Notes: a model not told the origin generated them from the sequence alone. Positions 34,889 through 43,230 are shown, counted from the first letter of the stretch. The stretch: DNA of 64,000 nt from Clostridium mobile (GCF_018918285.1 NZ_JAHLQF010000002.1:496001-560000); one strand, 5' to 3'. Made by a program: numbers and translations.

Positions 34889-35296
34889 ATGGATATATTA
34901 TTCAAAGAAGAATATCTCAAAAAATTAAAATATAGCGATGGTGAATGGTTTGTAAACATCGATGAACTTGATGATTCAGTAGAAGTATACATTCAAGGAG
35001 ATTACAAAGAGGCAGATAAATATTATATAGAATTAGCAGATAAGATATTAAGAAACTATGAGAAACACAAAGCAACAGCATTAGATCGCCTTAAAAATTG
35101 GCTTCCATATAAAGAATCATATTCTTGTGACACTATTGATTTTTGTAATTACGAATATGGTTCAGGAAGATCATTTGTGGGTTTTAAAATGAATTTTAAA
35201 AGGGACTGCAAAGGTTATAACGATATATATACAAATTATACAATAAAATTTAAAGAGGACGGATGGCCTATAGGCTTAGAAATGTGGTTTGATTAG
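34889..35296 (+). CDS. hypothetical protein, 135 aa (immunity-like)
   Basis: A soluble, acidic protein; the C-terminal half is beta-rich and ends FKEDGWPIGLEMWFD. Family not recognised with certainty. AGGAG is slightly far from ATG 34889. A 24-base piece of this gene (35069-35092) reappears at 39736-39759 joined to a repeat fragment. It lies 36 bases after the membrane protein gene. Confidence 0.65.
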   Translation: MDILFKEEYLKKLKYSDGEWFVNIDELDDSVEVYIQGDYKEADKYYIELADKILRNYEKHKATALDRLKNWLPYKESYSCDTIDFCNYEYGSGRSFVGFKMNFKRDCKGYNDIYTNYTIKFKEDGWPIGLEMWFD

Positions 35297-35299
35297 GAA

Positions 35300-35332
35300 T
35301 AGCACTATTAAGTTAATAGTGCTATATTTTTT
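35300..35332 (+). terminator. bidirectional terminator
   Basis: TAGCACTATTA / TAATAGTGCTA with TATTTTTT, between convergent genes. Confidence 0.85.
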
Positions 35333-35351
35333 ATGTTGCGAATATATGACA

Positions 35352-36191
35352 CTAACGATTATTTTTCATCAACACATTAATGTCAAAATATTTTTCAGGG
35401 CCTTTATACCGTGGATACTTAATTTCATTTTTTGTACCTTCTCCAATAAGAATTGCAGACTTAGGGCACTGGCAGTAACAACGTAAACACAACATGCAAT
35501 TATCTCCAAATTTATAAGTGTCCCCACACTTTTTGATGTTTTGAGTTGGACATATACGCTCACATTTGCCACAGTTTACACAGTGTGTTGAGTCAATCTT
35601 AAATTCTTTACTTATCATATCAATCACCTTATCAATATGACTTCGCTGAAAATTACCAAGAAGATAGTCTATAATATTTTTACCAATGATGTGCTCTTGA
35701 TTATTAGTGATTGCAAGTGCTAATTTTTTCACCTTTGGCAGAGACTTTTGGTGCAGCTTATCAACACGATAATCATTCTTAGGCCGATAAAATCTGAATT
35801 TTGGTATATGAAAGTTATTCATCATTCTAAAATGCATTGTTTGTTTGAGACTATAACCTTTTTGAATAAGCATTTTGCCTATATGATAAGCAGTATCGCC
35901 AGAGGCTAATGCTTGAGTGGCAAATATGCTAGCAGATTGGTCATTAGTTGCATTTGGAAATTGATTAATAAAATTAATCATGAACTTTGGAGCTGTTGAG
36001 CCGTATACTGGGAAACCAAATATAATATGATTGACATCTTTAACTTGTTCTAGTACATTTTCTGGGGTGAGTGTTTCAATAGAATAAGATTGGGCTTGAT
36101 GGTTTTGTGCTGCCAATTGTTGTTGAAGTGCATTTGCTATCCACCAGGTATTACCTGTACCACTAAAGTAATAAATAATCGTTTTTTTCAA
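35352..36191 (-). CDS. EFR1-type flavodoxin-ferredoxin fusion, 279 aa
   Basis: The N-terminal flavodoxin-like domain has the FMN phosphate loop FSGTGNTWWIAN and FGFPVYGSTAPKF. The C-terminal 2[4Fe-4S] ferredoxin domain has CVNCGKCERICPTQN and CMLCLRCYCQCPKSA. Fusions of this kind (EFR1 family) are cytoplasmic electron-transfer proteins; the partner is unknown. It stands alone on the minus strand with GGAGG upstream. Confidence 0.9.
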   Translation of the reverse strand: MKKTIIYYFSGTGNTWWIANALQQQLAAQNHQAQSYSIETLTPENVLEQVKDVNHIIFGFPVYGSTAPKFMINFINQFPNATNDQSASIFATQALASGDTAYHIGKMLIQKGYSLKQTMHFRMMNNFHIPKFRFYRPKNDYRVDKLHQKSLPKVKKLALAITNNQEHIIGKNIIDYLLGNFQRSHIDKVIDMISKEFKIDSTHCVNCGKCERICPTQNIKKCGDTYKFGDNCMLCLRCYCQCPKSAILIGEGTKNEIKYPRYKGPEKYFDINVLMKNNR

Positions 36192-36363
36192 TTACAAAAC
36201 CTCCTATTATTCATTATTCTATAATTAAAGATTATTAGTCTTTATGTTTTTAAACTAAATTATATTGATAATTGTGTAGCATATCTTTTACTATAATTCT
36301 AATATAAGTCTATAGATCTATCAATAATATGAAAGTTTAATTTTGAAAAATTTCAAATTCAGG

Positions 36364-36392
36364 TTGACAAATGTAAAATATTGTTGTAAGCT
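36364..36392 (+). promoter_or_regulatory. promoter of the lysine riboswitch transcript
   Basis: TTGACA (36364-36369), 17 bases, TAAGCT (36387-36392). It would start the RNA just ahead of the aptamer. Confidence 0.65.
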
Positions 36393-36411
36393 TTATATAA
36401 CAAAATTTAAT

Positions 36412-36677
36412 AAGGCCTCACTTTCACAAGTGAGGTAGAGGCGCGATATTTAACAGTCCTTAGAGGAGTTTGAGAAGCATTGATACTAAGGAGAAGGAAA
36501 TGTCGCCGAAGTTTGTAATATTCTCAGTATTACATGCTGGGTCTGCAGCTAAAAACTGCAGGACTGTCTCAATAAACTTCCCGGTTTATTGAGTTGAGCT
36601 ATCTCATTCTAGGGAAAGAAGAGGAATTAGGAACAATTGTATGTGTATTGTGACCTGAGTTCATCTCAGGTCTTTTT
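36412..36677 (+). promoter_or_regulatory. lysine riboswitch (L box) with terminator
   Basis: The signature GAGGTAGAGGCGC (36432 on), GAAGGAAATGTCGCCGAAG, GCTGGGTCTGCAG ... CTGCAGGACTGTC matches the lysine riboswitch consensus. It is followed by expression-platform sequence and a strong terminator (GACCTGAG / CTCAGGTC with TTTTTT, 36652-36677). Lysine binding should favour termination. This predicts that the following ABC genes import lysine. Confidence 0.95.
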
Positions 36678-36725
36678 TGCGTTTAAAAATATTTTAAATA
36701 ATAAAAAAATGGGGGAGAAAATACT

Positions 36726-37562
36726 ATGAAAAGAAAAATATCAATGCTTTTAGCAGCATCATTATCAGCAATTATGCTTTTTACAGGTTGTGGATCTAAA
36801 GGTTCAAAGGATCAAGCTAAAGTAGAATCAGACACATTTAAAGTTGGTCTTGAATGTGGATATGCACCATTTAATTGGACTCAAATGAATGATTCAAATG
36901 GAGCAATAAAAATAGATGGAAATGCGGAGTATGCAGGTGGATACGATATAGAAATGGCTAAGAAGATTGCAGATGGATTAGGAAAAGAATTAGTTGTGGT
37001 TAAAACAGAATGGGATGGTCTTGTACCAGCATTAACTTCAGGGAAAATAGATGCAATTATTGCTGGTATGTCACCAACAGCAAAACGTAAAGAGTCAATT
37101 GACTTCTCAGATAATTACTATAAATCAAATTTAGTTATGGTTGTTAAAAAAGGTGGACAATATGAAGGTGCAACTTCTATACAAGATTTCAAAGGAGCAA
37201 AGGTAACTGCTCAATTAAACACATTCCACTATTCAGTAATAGACCAAATAAATGGTGTAGCCAAACAGCCAGCAATGGACAACTTCCCAGCAATGAGAGT
37301 TGCTCTTGAATCAGGAATGATTGATGGATACGTATCAGAACGTCCAGAAGGCATTAGTGCAGAATCTATTAACTCAAATTTTAAAATGGTGGAATTTAAA
37401 GATGGATTTACTACTTCAGATGATGACACTGCAATTGCTGTAGGTGTTACAAAGGGTAGCGAATTAACTAAAGAAATTAATGAAATATTAAAAGGTATTT
37501 CAGAAGAAGAACGTACAAAAATAATGGATGATGCTATTAAAAATCAGCCGGCAGCGAAATAG
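36726..37562 (+). CDS. lysine-type ABC transporter substrate-binding lipoprotein
   Basis: The 278-aa protein has a lipoprotein signal (MLFTGCGS) and a periplasmic-binding-protein type 2 (SBP_bac_3) fold. Visible landmarks are VGLECGYAPFNW, YDIEMAKKIADGLGK, WDGLVPALTSGKIDAIIAGM and MSPTAKRKESIDFSDNYY. It captures the amino acid outside the cell and delivers it to the permease. The upstream L box makes lysine the likely ligand. Confidence 0.95.
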   Translation: MKRKISMLLAASLSAIMLFTGCGSKGSKDQAKVESDTFKVGLECGYAPFNWTQMNDSNGAIKIDGNAEYAGGYDIEMAKKIADGLGKELVVVKTEWDGLVPALTSGKIDAIIAGMSPTAKRKESIDFSDNYYKSNLVMVVKKGGQYEGATSIQDFKGAKVTAQLNTFHYSVIDQINGVAKQPAMDNFPAMRVALESGMIDGYVSERPEGISAESINSNFKMVEFKDGFTTSDDDTAIAVGVTKGSELTKEINEILKGISEEERTKIMDDAIKNQPAAK

Positions 37563-37627
37563 TTAATATTTGAAACCAGGTGTATTTATAACATTTGGTT
37601 TCAAGATGTTTTTAGAGGAGGAGAATT

Positions 37628-38383
37628 ATGAGTTTTCAGGTGATAGTAGATATTGTCAAAGATAACTGGCCAATGTTCATTCGAGGAGCTGGCGTTACGC
37701 TATTAATTTCTATGATTGGTACTATTATAGGTTCCATCATAGGTTTGCTTGTAGGGGTTATACGTACTATTCCAGTTCCAGAACAAGGAGCTAAAAGAAG
37801 TATTTTAAAAGTTGTAAATGCAATTTTATCTGCTTATATAGAAATATTCCGTGGAACACCTATGATTGTTCAAGCTATGGTAATCTATTATGGATCTGCC
37901 CAAGCTTTTGGTATAGATATGAATCGATTAACTGCTGCAATATTTATTGTATCAGTTAACACAGGTGCTTATATGTCAGAAATAATTCGTGGAGGTATCG
38001 TTTCTATAGATAAAGGGCAGTTTGAGGCAGCTCATGCTATAGGTATGAACCATATTCAAACTATGGGTAGCGTAGTGTTACCACAAGTAATTAGAAATAT
38101 TTTACCAGCAACGGGAAATGAATTTGTTATAAATATTAAAGATACTTCTGTTCTTAATGTAATTGGTGTAACAGAGCTATATTTCCAAACAAAATCAGTT
38201 TCAGGAAATAACTTTAAGTATTTTGAAACCTTCTTTGTTGCTTGTGTATTGTATTTTGTAATGACATTTACAATAACAAGAATTTTACGTTTTATTGAAA
38301 GAAAATTAGATGGCCCTGATAATTACATTATGATGGGCAATCAAATGCAGGTTGCAAGAGCTGAAGATATGATTAGAAATTAG
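37628..38383 (+). CDS. amino acid ABC transporter permease
   Basis: A 251-aa HisM/GlnP-type membrane protein. It has about five helices, the early [37 protein letters not shown] and the ATPase-contacting EAA loop [20 protein letters not shown]. It forms the transmembrane pore of the importer. AGGAGGAG precedes ATG, and the ATPase gene begins 17 bases after its stop. Confidence 0.95.
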   Translation: MSFQVIVDIVKDNWPMFIRGAGVTLLISMIGTIIGSIIGLLVGVIRTIPVPEQGAKRSILKVVNAILSAYIEIFRGTPMIVQAMVIYYGSAQAFGIDMNRLTAAIFIVSVNTGAYMSEIIRGGIVSIDKGQFEAAHAIGMNHIQTMGSVVLPQVIRNILPATGNEFVINIKDTSVLNVIGVTELYFQTKSVSGNNFKYFETFFVACVLYFVMTFTITRILRFIERKLDGPDNYIMMGNQMQVARAEDMIRN

Positions 38384-38400
38384 ACAAAGGAGGGGATAGT

Positions 38401-39135
38401 ATGGAAAAAGTAATTGATATTAAACATTTAAGTAAATCCTTTGGAACTCATGAAGTTCTAAGAGACGTTGATTTCTCAGTAAATAAAGGGGAAGTAGTTT
38501 GTATCATTGGCTCATCTGGATCAGGTAAATCAACCCTTCTTCGTTGTATTAACCTTTTAGAGAAACCAAGTGGTGGAGAAATTATATATAATAGAGAAAA
38601 TATTTTAGATGAAAAGCATGATATTTATGATTATCGTACAAAGCTTGGCATGGTGTTTCAACAATTTAACTTGTTTAATAATCACAATGTTTTAAGCAAT
38701 TGTACTGTAGGACAAATGAAGGTGCTAAAGCGTTCTAAAGAAGAAGCGGAAAAGGTTGCAATGAAATACTTAAAAGTAGTTGGTATGGAGAATTATATTA
38801 ACGCAAAACCAAAACAACTATCCGGAGGACAAAAGCAGCGTGTAGCTATTGCCAGAGCTCTTTCCATGGAACCAGATGTTATGCTTTTCGATGAACCAAC
38901 CTCAGCCCTTGACCCTGAAATGGTAGGAGAAGTTCTTAAGGTTATGAAGGAACTTGCTGAAACTGGACTTACCATGTTAATAGTAACTCACGAGATGGAA
39001 TTTGCAAAAGATGTATCTGATCGTGTAATATTCATGGATAAAGGGGTTATTGAAGAGGAAGGTACGCCAGAAGAAATATTTAATAATCCAAAAAGAGAGC
39101 GTACAAAGGAATTCTTAAAACGTACTTTAAAATAG
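38401..39135 (+). CDS. amino acid ABC transporter ATP-binding protein
   Basis: A 244-aa GlnQ-type ATPase with Walker [10 protein letters not shown], signature LSGGQKQR, Walker [13 protein letters not shown] and the H-loop VTHEM. It powers lysine uptake with the two preceding gene products. The three genes share the riboswitch-controlled transcript, which ends at 39183. Confidence 0.96.
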   Translation: MEKVIDIKHLSKSFGTHEVLRDVDFSVNKGEVVCIIGSSGSGKSTLLRCINLLEKPSGGEIIYNRENILDEKHDIYDYRTKLGMVFQQFNLFNNHNVLSNCTVGQMKVLKRSKEEAEKVAMKYLKVVGMENYINAKPKQLSGGQKQRVAIARALSMEPDVMLFDEPTSALDPEMVGEVLKVMKELAETGLTMLIVTHEMEFAKDVSDRVIFMDKGVIEEEGTPEEIFNNPKRERTKEFLKRTLK

Positions 39136-39148
39136 TACTAAATAATTA

Positions 39149-39183
39149 GTTACCTGCCTATAATTAAGGGAGGTAACTTTTTT
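39149..39183 (+). terminator. terminator of the lysine transporter operon
   Basis: GTTACCT / AGGTAAC followed by TTTTTT. Confidence 0.85.
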
Positions 39184-39219
39184 ATGGTTTATTTAGTTGT
39201 ATATTGGTATAATTTACTT

Positions 39220-39285
39220 ATGGATAATAAGCCTACCTATAATCTATATAAAAAGTTTGGTTTTATAGAAAACAATAATAAATAA
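39220..39285 (+). pseudogene. GNAT C-terminal relic, 21 codons
   Basis: NKPTYNLYKKFGFIENN has the typical acyltransferase ending (N..A..LY.K.GF). No preceding GNAT domain exists, so this is a fragment. It lies just before the VOC gene's ribosome site, so it might be translated. Confidence 0.5.
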
Positions 39286-39300
39286 TGAGGAGGGGACAAT

Positions 39301-39663
39301 ATGAAATTTTGTTGGAGTACATTAACTGTTAAGGATATGGAAGAGTCTTTAAAATTTTATACTGGAATTGTAGGACTTCCAATTGTCCAAAGATTTCAAG
39401 CTGGTCCAGGAATGGAAATAGCCTTTTTAGGAGATGGAGAAACAAAGGTTGAATTAATACATGATAAAGAAGTTAAAGAGGTTAATATGGGAGCGGATGT
39501 TTCCTTAGGCTTTGAAGTGGAGTCCCTAGATAAAATGGCGGTACTCCTTGAGGAAAATGGTATAAAGATTGAAGCTGGTCCATTTCAACCAAATCCAAGT
39601 ACAAGATTTTTCTTTGTGTTAGATCCAAATGGATTGACAATTCAATTTATAGAAAGCAAATAG
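39301..39663 (+). CDS. VOC family (glyoxalase/bleomycin-resistance-like) protein, 120 aa
   Basis: The single beta-alpha-beta-beta-beta repeat pair of the VOC fold is visible: WSTLTVKDMEESLKFYTGIV at the start and VLDPNGLTIQFIES at the end. Family members are metal-dependent enzymes or drug-binding proteins; the substrate is unknown. GAGGAGGG precedes ATG. Confidence 0.88.
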   Translation: MKFCWSTLTVKDMEESLKFYTGIVGLPIVQRFQAGPGMEIAFLGDGETKVELIHDKEVKEVNMGADVSLGFEVESLDKMAVLLEENGIKIEAGPFQPNPSTRFFFVLDPNGLTIQFIESK

Positions 39664-39680
39664 AACTGCATTAATGGATT

Positions 39681-39727
39681 GCACCCCAAATGTTAGACAT
39701 CTATAATATTTGGAGGTGTACTTTTTT
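39681..39727 (+). terminator. terminator of the VOC gene, IS-end-like
   Basis: GCACCCCAAAT pairs imperfectly with ATTTGGAGGTGTA, followed by CTTTTTT. The GCACCCCAAATGTTAGAC arm also resembles IS3-family inverted repeats, so it may derive from one. Confidence 0.6.
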
Positions 39728-39735
39728 ATTATGTT

Positions 39736-39772
39736 AAAGCAACAGCATTAGATCGCCTTGTATTATTCAAAA
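39736..39772 (+). repeat. chimeric relic: gene fragment joined to an A-repeat fragment
   Basis: Bases 39736-39759 equal 35069-35092 of the 135-aa gene (24 of 24). They are followed without gap by GTATTATTCAAAA, the core of the A left arm. Confidence 0.75.
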
Positions 39773-39843
39773 TGGTTAAAGAATATTTGTAATATAAAAG
39801 TAAAAAAATATAAATTTATAATATTGTATAGGAAGGTGTTATT

Positions 39844-40173
39844 ATGGCTACTTTTGATGATTTTATGAAATTAGATATACGAGTTGGTGAGATTATTCAG
39901 GTTGAATTTTTTGAAAAGGCCAAAAAACCTGCTTATAAATTATGGGTTGATTTTGGAGATAAAATTGGTATAAAAAAATCCAGTGCTCAGATTACTGAAT
40001 GTTATAAAAAAGAAGAACTTATAGGTAAGCAAGTTTTAGGAGTAGTAAATTTTCCATCAAGACAAATTGCAGATTTTATGTCAGAGGTATTAGTAATGGG
40101 AACTTATTCTGAACAAGGAGTTGTATTGATTCAACCAGAACAACCTGTTAAAAAAGGTGATAAATTAGGTTAA
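39844..40173 (+). CDS. csaA: CsaA-type tRNA-binding-domain protein
   Basis: The 109-aa protein is one OB-fold tRNA-binding domain. DDFMKLDIRVGEIIQVEFFE, KKSSAQITECY, VLGVVNFPSRQIADFMSEVL and VVLIQPEQPVKKG match the CsaA signature. CsaA is a dimeric protein-export chaperone-like or tRNA-binding factor. AAGGTG precedes ATG. The GNAT gene follows after 21 bases. Confidence 0.93.
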   Translation: MATFDDFMKLDIRVGEIIQVEFFEKAKKPAYKLWVDFGDKIGIKKSSAQITECYKKEELIGKQVLGVVNFPSRQIADFMSEVLVMGTYSEQGVVLIQPEQPVKKGDKLG

Positions 40174-40194
40174 TACATATAAGGGGGGATAATT

Positions 40195-40674
40195 ATGGTA
40201 GAACTACGAAAAATCACATTTGATAACTTTGATGAATGTATTAAATTAGAACCAAAGGAAGAACAAAAAAGTTATGTTGCGAGTAATATACGTAGCCTTG
40301 CAGAGGCCTATGTTGCTTTAACGAATAATGATTGCATTCCCATGCCTTATGCCATCTATGACAATGATATAATGGTAGGTTTTATAATGTTATCATATAA
40401 TGAAGCAGATGAGAGTAATGATGAAAATACCTATTGGGTATGTAGATTAATGATTGACAAAGGATATCAGGGCAAAGGTTATAGTAAGGAAGCTATGGTA
40501 AAAGCTCTTGAATTGATTAAGACATTCCCACATGGAAAGGCCTCGGAAGTTTACCTGTCTTATGAACCAGAGAATGAGGTAGCAAAAGCAATTTACACAT
40601 CTTTGGGTTTTGTGGAAACAGGTGAGATCCAAGATGGTGAATTGGTAGCAAAGCTTGCTTTGCAGAACCAGTAA
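40195..40674 (+). CDS. GNAT acetyltransferase, spermine/spermidine (BltD-like) type
   Basis: 159 aa with GNAT motif A in WVCRLMIDKGYQGKGYSKEA and the motif B end AKAIYTSLGFVETGE. EEQKSYVASNIRSLAEAYV near the start is characteristic of polyamine acetyltransferases (BltD/diamine type). It likely acetylates a polyamine, though the exact substrate is not shown. GGGGG precedes ATG. Confidence 0.85.
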   Translation: MVELRKITFDNFDECIKLEPKEEQKSYVASNIRSLAEAYVALTNNDCIPMPYAIYDNDIMVGFIMLSYNEADESNDENTYWVCRLMIDKGYQGKGYSKEAMVKALELIKTFPHGKASEVYLSYEPENEVAKAIYTSLGFVETGEIQDGELVAKLALQNQ

Positions 40675-40689
40675 TTATAAATATATTAA

Positions 40690-40860
40690 AAATATGAGGA
40701 TATAGATGATGCAAATGATCAAATGTATGCAACAGGCATTATATATCGTGATGATTTTTTAAATTATTGGAAATACGGTTTATATAATGATATTGAAAAC
40801 CAAGCTAATATTGAAGATGTTTATTCACGAATTTTTGAGACTATATCTGAAATACAATGA
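40690..40860 (+). pseudogene. C-terminal coding relic, about 56 codons
   Basis: An open frame without start reads EDIDDANDQMYATGIIYRDD and ends DVYSRIFETISEIQ, then TGA. It looks like the end of an accessory gene of unknown family. It sits upstream of an A hairpin, as a normal gene would. Confidence 0.45.
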
Positions 40861-40888
40861 TAAAGTTTCAATGAAATTAATAATTAAC

Positions 40889-40928
40889 GATACCGTATTA
40901 TTCAGAAATGAATTTTATGGTATTTTTT
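40889..40928 (+). terminator. A hairpin of the composite repeat (compensated arm)
   Basis: ATACCGTA pairs with TATGGTAT, a compensated change relative to ACACC/GGTGT, with a TTTTTT tail. Confidence 0.82.
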
Positions 40929-41000
40929 ATGGAGCAATTTAAATAGATGTTAATATAACTATTGAAATTGAAAATATAAATAATAGGGTGTAAATAATAA

Positions 41001-41068
41001 AATGTAAAAACTTATTTACATTTATATAAATATTTGATAAGATATAAATGTAAAAACTATTTTACATT
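41001..41068 (+). promoter_or_regulatory. twin operator promoter of the membrane protein/XRE pair
   Basis: Two 22-base near-palindromes, AATGTAAAAACTTATTTACA (from 41001) and AATGTAAAAACTATTTTACA (from 41047), lie 46 bases apart. Between them sit TTTACA (-35, 41015-41020), a 17-base spacer and TAAGAT (-10, 41038-41043). The first covers the -35 and the second the start region, an ideal layout for autorepression by the XRE protein. Confidence 0.75.
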
Positions 41069-41084
41069 TGGAGGTTCAATTATT

Positions 41085-41303
41085 ATGAGAAAGATGGATG
41101 AAATGGAAATGTATATTTCACTAAAGAGTATAAAAATAGCATGGTTCTATACTATAATTTTTCTATTTATATGGTTAGTATATGAGTATATTACTACATC
41201 AAAATTTGGGTTGCCATTCTTTTTGTTTATTACCCAAAATGTTATATTAATTATATGCCAGTTTATTTTCAAAAATAGGATGTTAGGTAAAAATGAAGAA
41301 TAG
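41085..41303 (+). CDS. two-TM membrane protein paired with XRE regulator, 72 aa
   Basis: Two hydrophobic helices (about 19-33 and 43-60). GGAGG lies ahead of ATG 41085. The regulator gene overlaps its 3' end by 11 bases, so translation is coupled. This membrane protein/XRE arrangement is common in clostridia, usually of unknown role. Confidence 0.75.
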   Translation: MRKMDEMEMYISLKSIKIAWFYTIIFLFIWLVYEYITTSKFGLPFFLFITQNVILIICQFIFKNRMLGKNEE

Positions 41304-41487
41304 AATTAAAGAATTCAGAAAAAAACTAGGGTATAGACAAGAAGATTTAGCTATTAGAATGAATGTGACTAGACAAACCATTAATGCTATTGAAAATAAT
41401 AAATATAATCCAACATTAGAATTAGCAATGAAACTTGCAAAATTTCTTGAAACAAGTGTAGAAGAGTTGTTTTTAATGGATGATTAA
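41293..41487 (+). CDS. XRE-family transcriptional regulator, 64 aa
   Basis: A single Cro/C1-type helix-turn-helix fills the protein: RIKEFRKKLGYRQEDLAIRM and NVTRQTINAIENNKYNPTLE, ending with ETSVEELF. It is similar in size to YozG. It likely binds the twin AATGTAAAA operator at 41001-41068 and controls its own pair. Confidence 0.92.
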   Translation: MKNRIKEFRKKLGYRQEDLAIRMNVTRQTINAIENNKYNPTLELAMKLAKFLETSVEELFLMDD

Positions 41488-41494
41488 TTATTAA

Positions 41495-41533
41495 TATACC
41501 GTATTATTCAAAATTAATATACGGTGTTTTTTT
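41495..41533 (+). terminator. A hairpin of the composite repeat
   Basis: ACCGTAT / ATACGGT around TATTCAAAATTA, followed by a run of seven T. It starts eight bases after the XRE stop. Confidence 0.83.
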
Positions 41534-41664
41534 ATGAATCAATTTAAATAAATTAAAATCTAACTTTCTTTAAGTACTAATGGAGCAATTAAATAATTTT
41601 TATAGTACGGTGTTAGAAAGTAAAAATATTTTGTATCAGTTATAAAAACAACCATATGAAACCA

Positions 41665-41695
41665 TACAAATATGATATAATTACCATTAGTTAAT
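41665..41695 (+). promoter_or_regulatory. P1 promoter module, copy 7
   Basis: CAAATATGATATAATTACC with TATAAT at 41676-41681, then ATTAGTTAA. Confidence 0.65.
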
Positions 41696-41734
41696 TTGAA
41701 ATAGTTATATAATGTGAATTTGAAAGGAGAAATT

Positions 41735-42127
41735 ATGGAAGAAAATAAAAATATCTTCAAATCAATTGATGAATATATTTTGCAGTTTTCTCCTGAGATT
41801 CAGGAGAAGCTTCAAGCACTAAGAAAGGTTATAAAAGAGTCAGCGCCAGATGCAGAAGAAAAGATGAGCTGGCAAATGCCAACTTTCGTTTTGCACGGAA
41901 ACCTAGTACACTTTGCTGTCCATAAAAAGCATATTGGATTTTATCCTGGTGCCAGCGGAATCGATGGATTCAAGCCTAAGTTATCTGAGTATAAAGGATC
42001 AAAAGGAGCCGTGCAATTTCCAATAGATAAGCCGTTGCCTTATGAACTGATAAGCGAGATAGTTAGATTCAGGGTTGCTGAAAATATAAAAAAAGCAGAA
42101 AGCAAAGCCCAAAAGAGGAAAAAGTAG
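41735..42127 (+). CDS. DUF1801 (YdhG-like) protein, 130 aa
   Basis: DEYILQFSPEIQEKLQALRK, KMSWQMPTFVLHGNLVHFAV and HIGFYPGASGI are the DUF1801 landmarks. This fold is shared with iron-chaperone-like YdhG proteins, but its function is unsettled. GAAAGGAG before ATG 41735 is preferred over the longer in-frame start. A P1 promoter lies 50 bases upstream. Confidence 0.88.
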   Translation: MEENKNIFKSIDEYILQFSPEIQEKLQALRKVIKESAPDAEEKMSWQMPTFVLHGNLVHFAVHKKHIGFYPGASGIDGFKPKLSEYKGSKGAVQFPIDKPLPYELISEIVRFRVAENIKKAESKAQKRKK

Positions 42128-42179
42128 CTTCTCATTGTTTATATTTAACGTCACAATAATAAAAGCAGAATAGCTTATT

Positions 42180-42215
42180 AAAACACTGTATTATTCAAAA
42201 TTGAATTTTACGGTG
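42180..42215 (+). repeat. A hairpin of the composite repeat, tail lost
   Basis: ACACTGTA / TACGGTG. The T-run is replaced by AAAAA, so it is probably inactive as a terminator. The left flank TTAACGTCACAATAATAAA is conserved. Confidence 0.7.
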
Positions 42216-42351
42216 AAAAAATTGCTTGAAAATCTTCTTTCATATATGGGTTATCTAGAATTAATTGGTTATACATGATAGAATTACTAGTAATAAAGTC
42301 GGAATGGTAATTAAATATGAACTAAAACTATTTAAAAGGTAGGATATATTT

Positions 42352-42951
42352 ATGGAAATTATACCAGTGTATAGTATGGGTAATAAAAGGTCTGAAAATA
42401 GCATACAAAAATTTGCAAACCACAGCACTCAATTTAGTAATATACTTAATAAAGAAATTAGCGAGCAATCTACATATAGTATCCAAAATGAGCTTAGAAG
42501 TAAATATAATGCAAATCTGCATGTATGTTCCTTTGATTCTTATAATTATATGATGAATTCTACAGATAGTAATTCATTAAATAATGTAGTAATCTCAAAT
42601 GAAACACTTGAAAAAATGGGGAAAGATGCAAAGTTTAAAGATAAAATTTGTAAAATTATTAATGATAATTGTAGTCCAGAAGCTCAGAAGGAATTAAGAA
42701 GCCTTTCTCCACCAGTTAAAAGTTCAGGTGTTGTTATATATCCTGATGGAACATATATCTGCTGGGTAGAGAGTGCTTATAGTAAAAATGATACAGATAA
42801 AGATAAAGTAGAGAATGGAACAGAAGATCTTTTTACAACTTCTTTTGATAGAATTGGGAAACAAATTAATAATCAATATATTAATTTTTCTAATGTTATT
42901 AACGGACAAGCAATGGGACATATCAAACGAAAAAAGAATCAAGAAGATTAG
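42352..42951 (+). CDS. DUF6033-like protein, 199 aa
   Basis: The segments NNVVISNETLEKMGKDAKF and SGVVIYPDGTYICWVES, and the overall length, recall a family annotated DUF6033. The family call is from memory. Soluble, Asn/Ser-rich, no signal peptide. AGGTAGG precedes ATG. Confidence 0.6.
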   Translation: MEIIPVYSMGNKRSENSIQKFANHSTQFSNILNKEISEQSTYSIQNELRSKYNANLHVCSFDSYNYMMNSTDSNSLNNVVISNETLEKMGKDAKFKDKICKIINDNCSPEAQKELRSLSPPVKSSGVVIYPDGTYICWVESAYSKNDTDKDKVENGTEDLFTTSFDRIGKQINNQYINFSNVINGQAMGHIKRKKNQED

Positions 42952-43002
42952 CTATATTCTAATTTTAATTGATAAATATTTTTGGTGTAGGGAATGTTTA
43001 TT

Positions 43003-43092
43003 ATGAAAAAAACTATAGTAATTGCAATTTCCGCTGTATCAGGCGATGGAAAAACAACTGTAATAAATGAATTAAAAAGAAGATTACCTTAA
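43003..43092 (+). pseudogene. truncated P-loop kinase (uridine-kinase-like), 29 codons
   Basis: MKKTIVIAISAVSGDGKTTV contains a Walker A (SGDGKTT), then ELKRRLP and a stop. It equals the first 29 residues of a P-loop nucleoside kinase-like protein. The rest is absent and further DNA shows no continuation. Confidence 0.6.
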
Positions 43093-43205
43093 AGCCAAAT
43101 TCAAATTTAATTGTCAATAGTAGTTTAAACGTTAATAATATTGTATCCTAAATTATGGAACAAATATTTAAATTTAAAAGAAAACAAATCAGTGTAAAAA
43201 GATGG

Positions 43206-43224
43206 AGCCGAGATTAACTCGGCT
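43206..43224 (-). terminator. terminator of the LysM gene
   Basis: AGCCGAG / CTCGGCT with a T-rich tail on the minus strand. Confidence 0.7.
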
Positions 43225-43230
43225 AAAATT

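Noticed and set aside
39681-39727. An IS3-family insertion end
   Set aside because: GCACCCCAAATGTTAGAC resembles such ends, but there is no transposase or second end, and the sequence works as a terminator.
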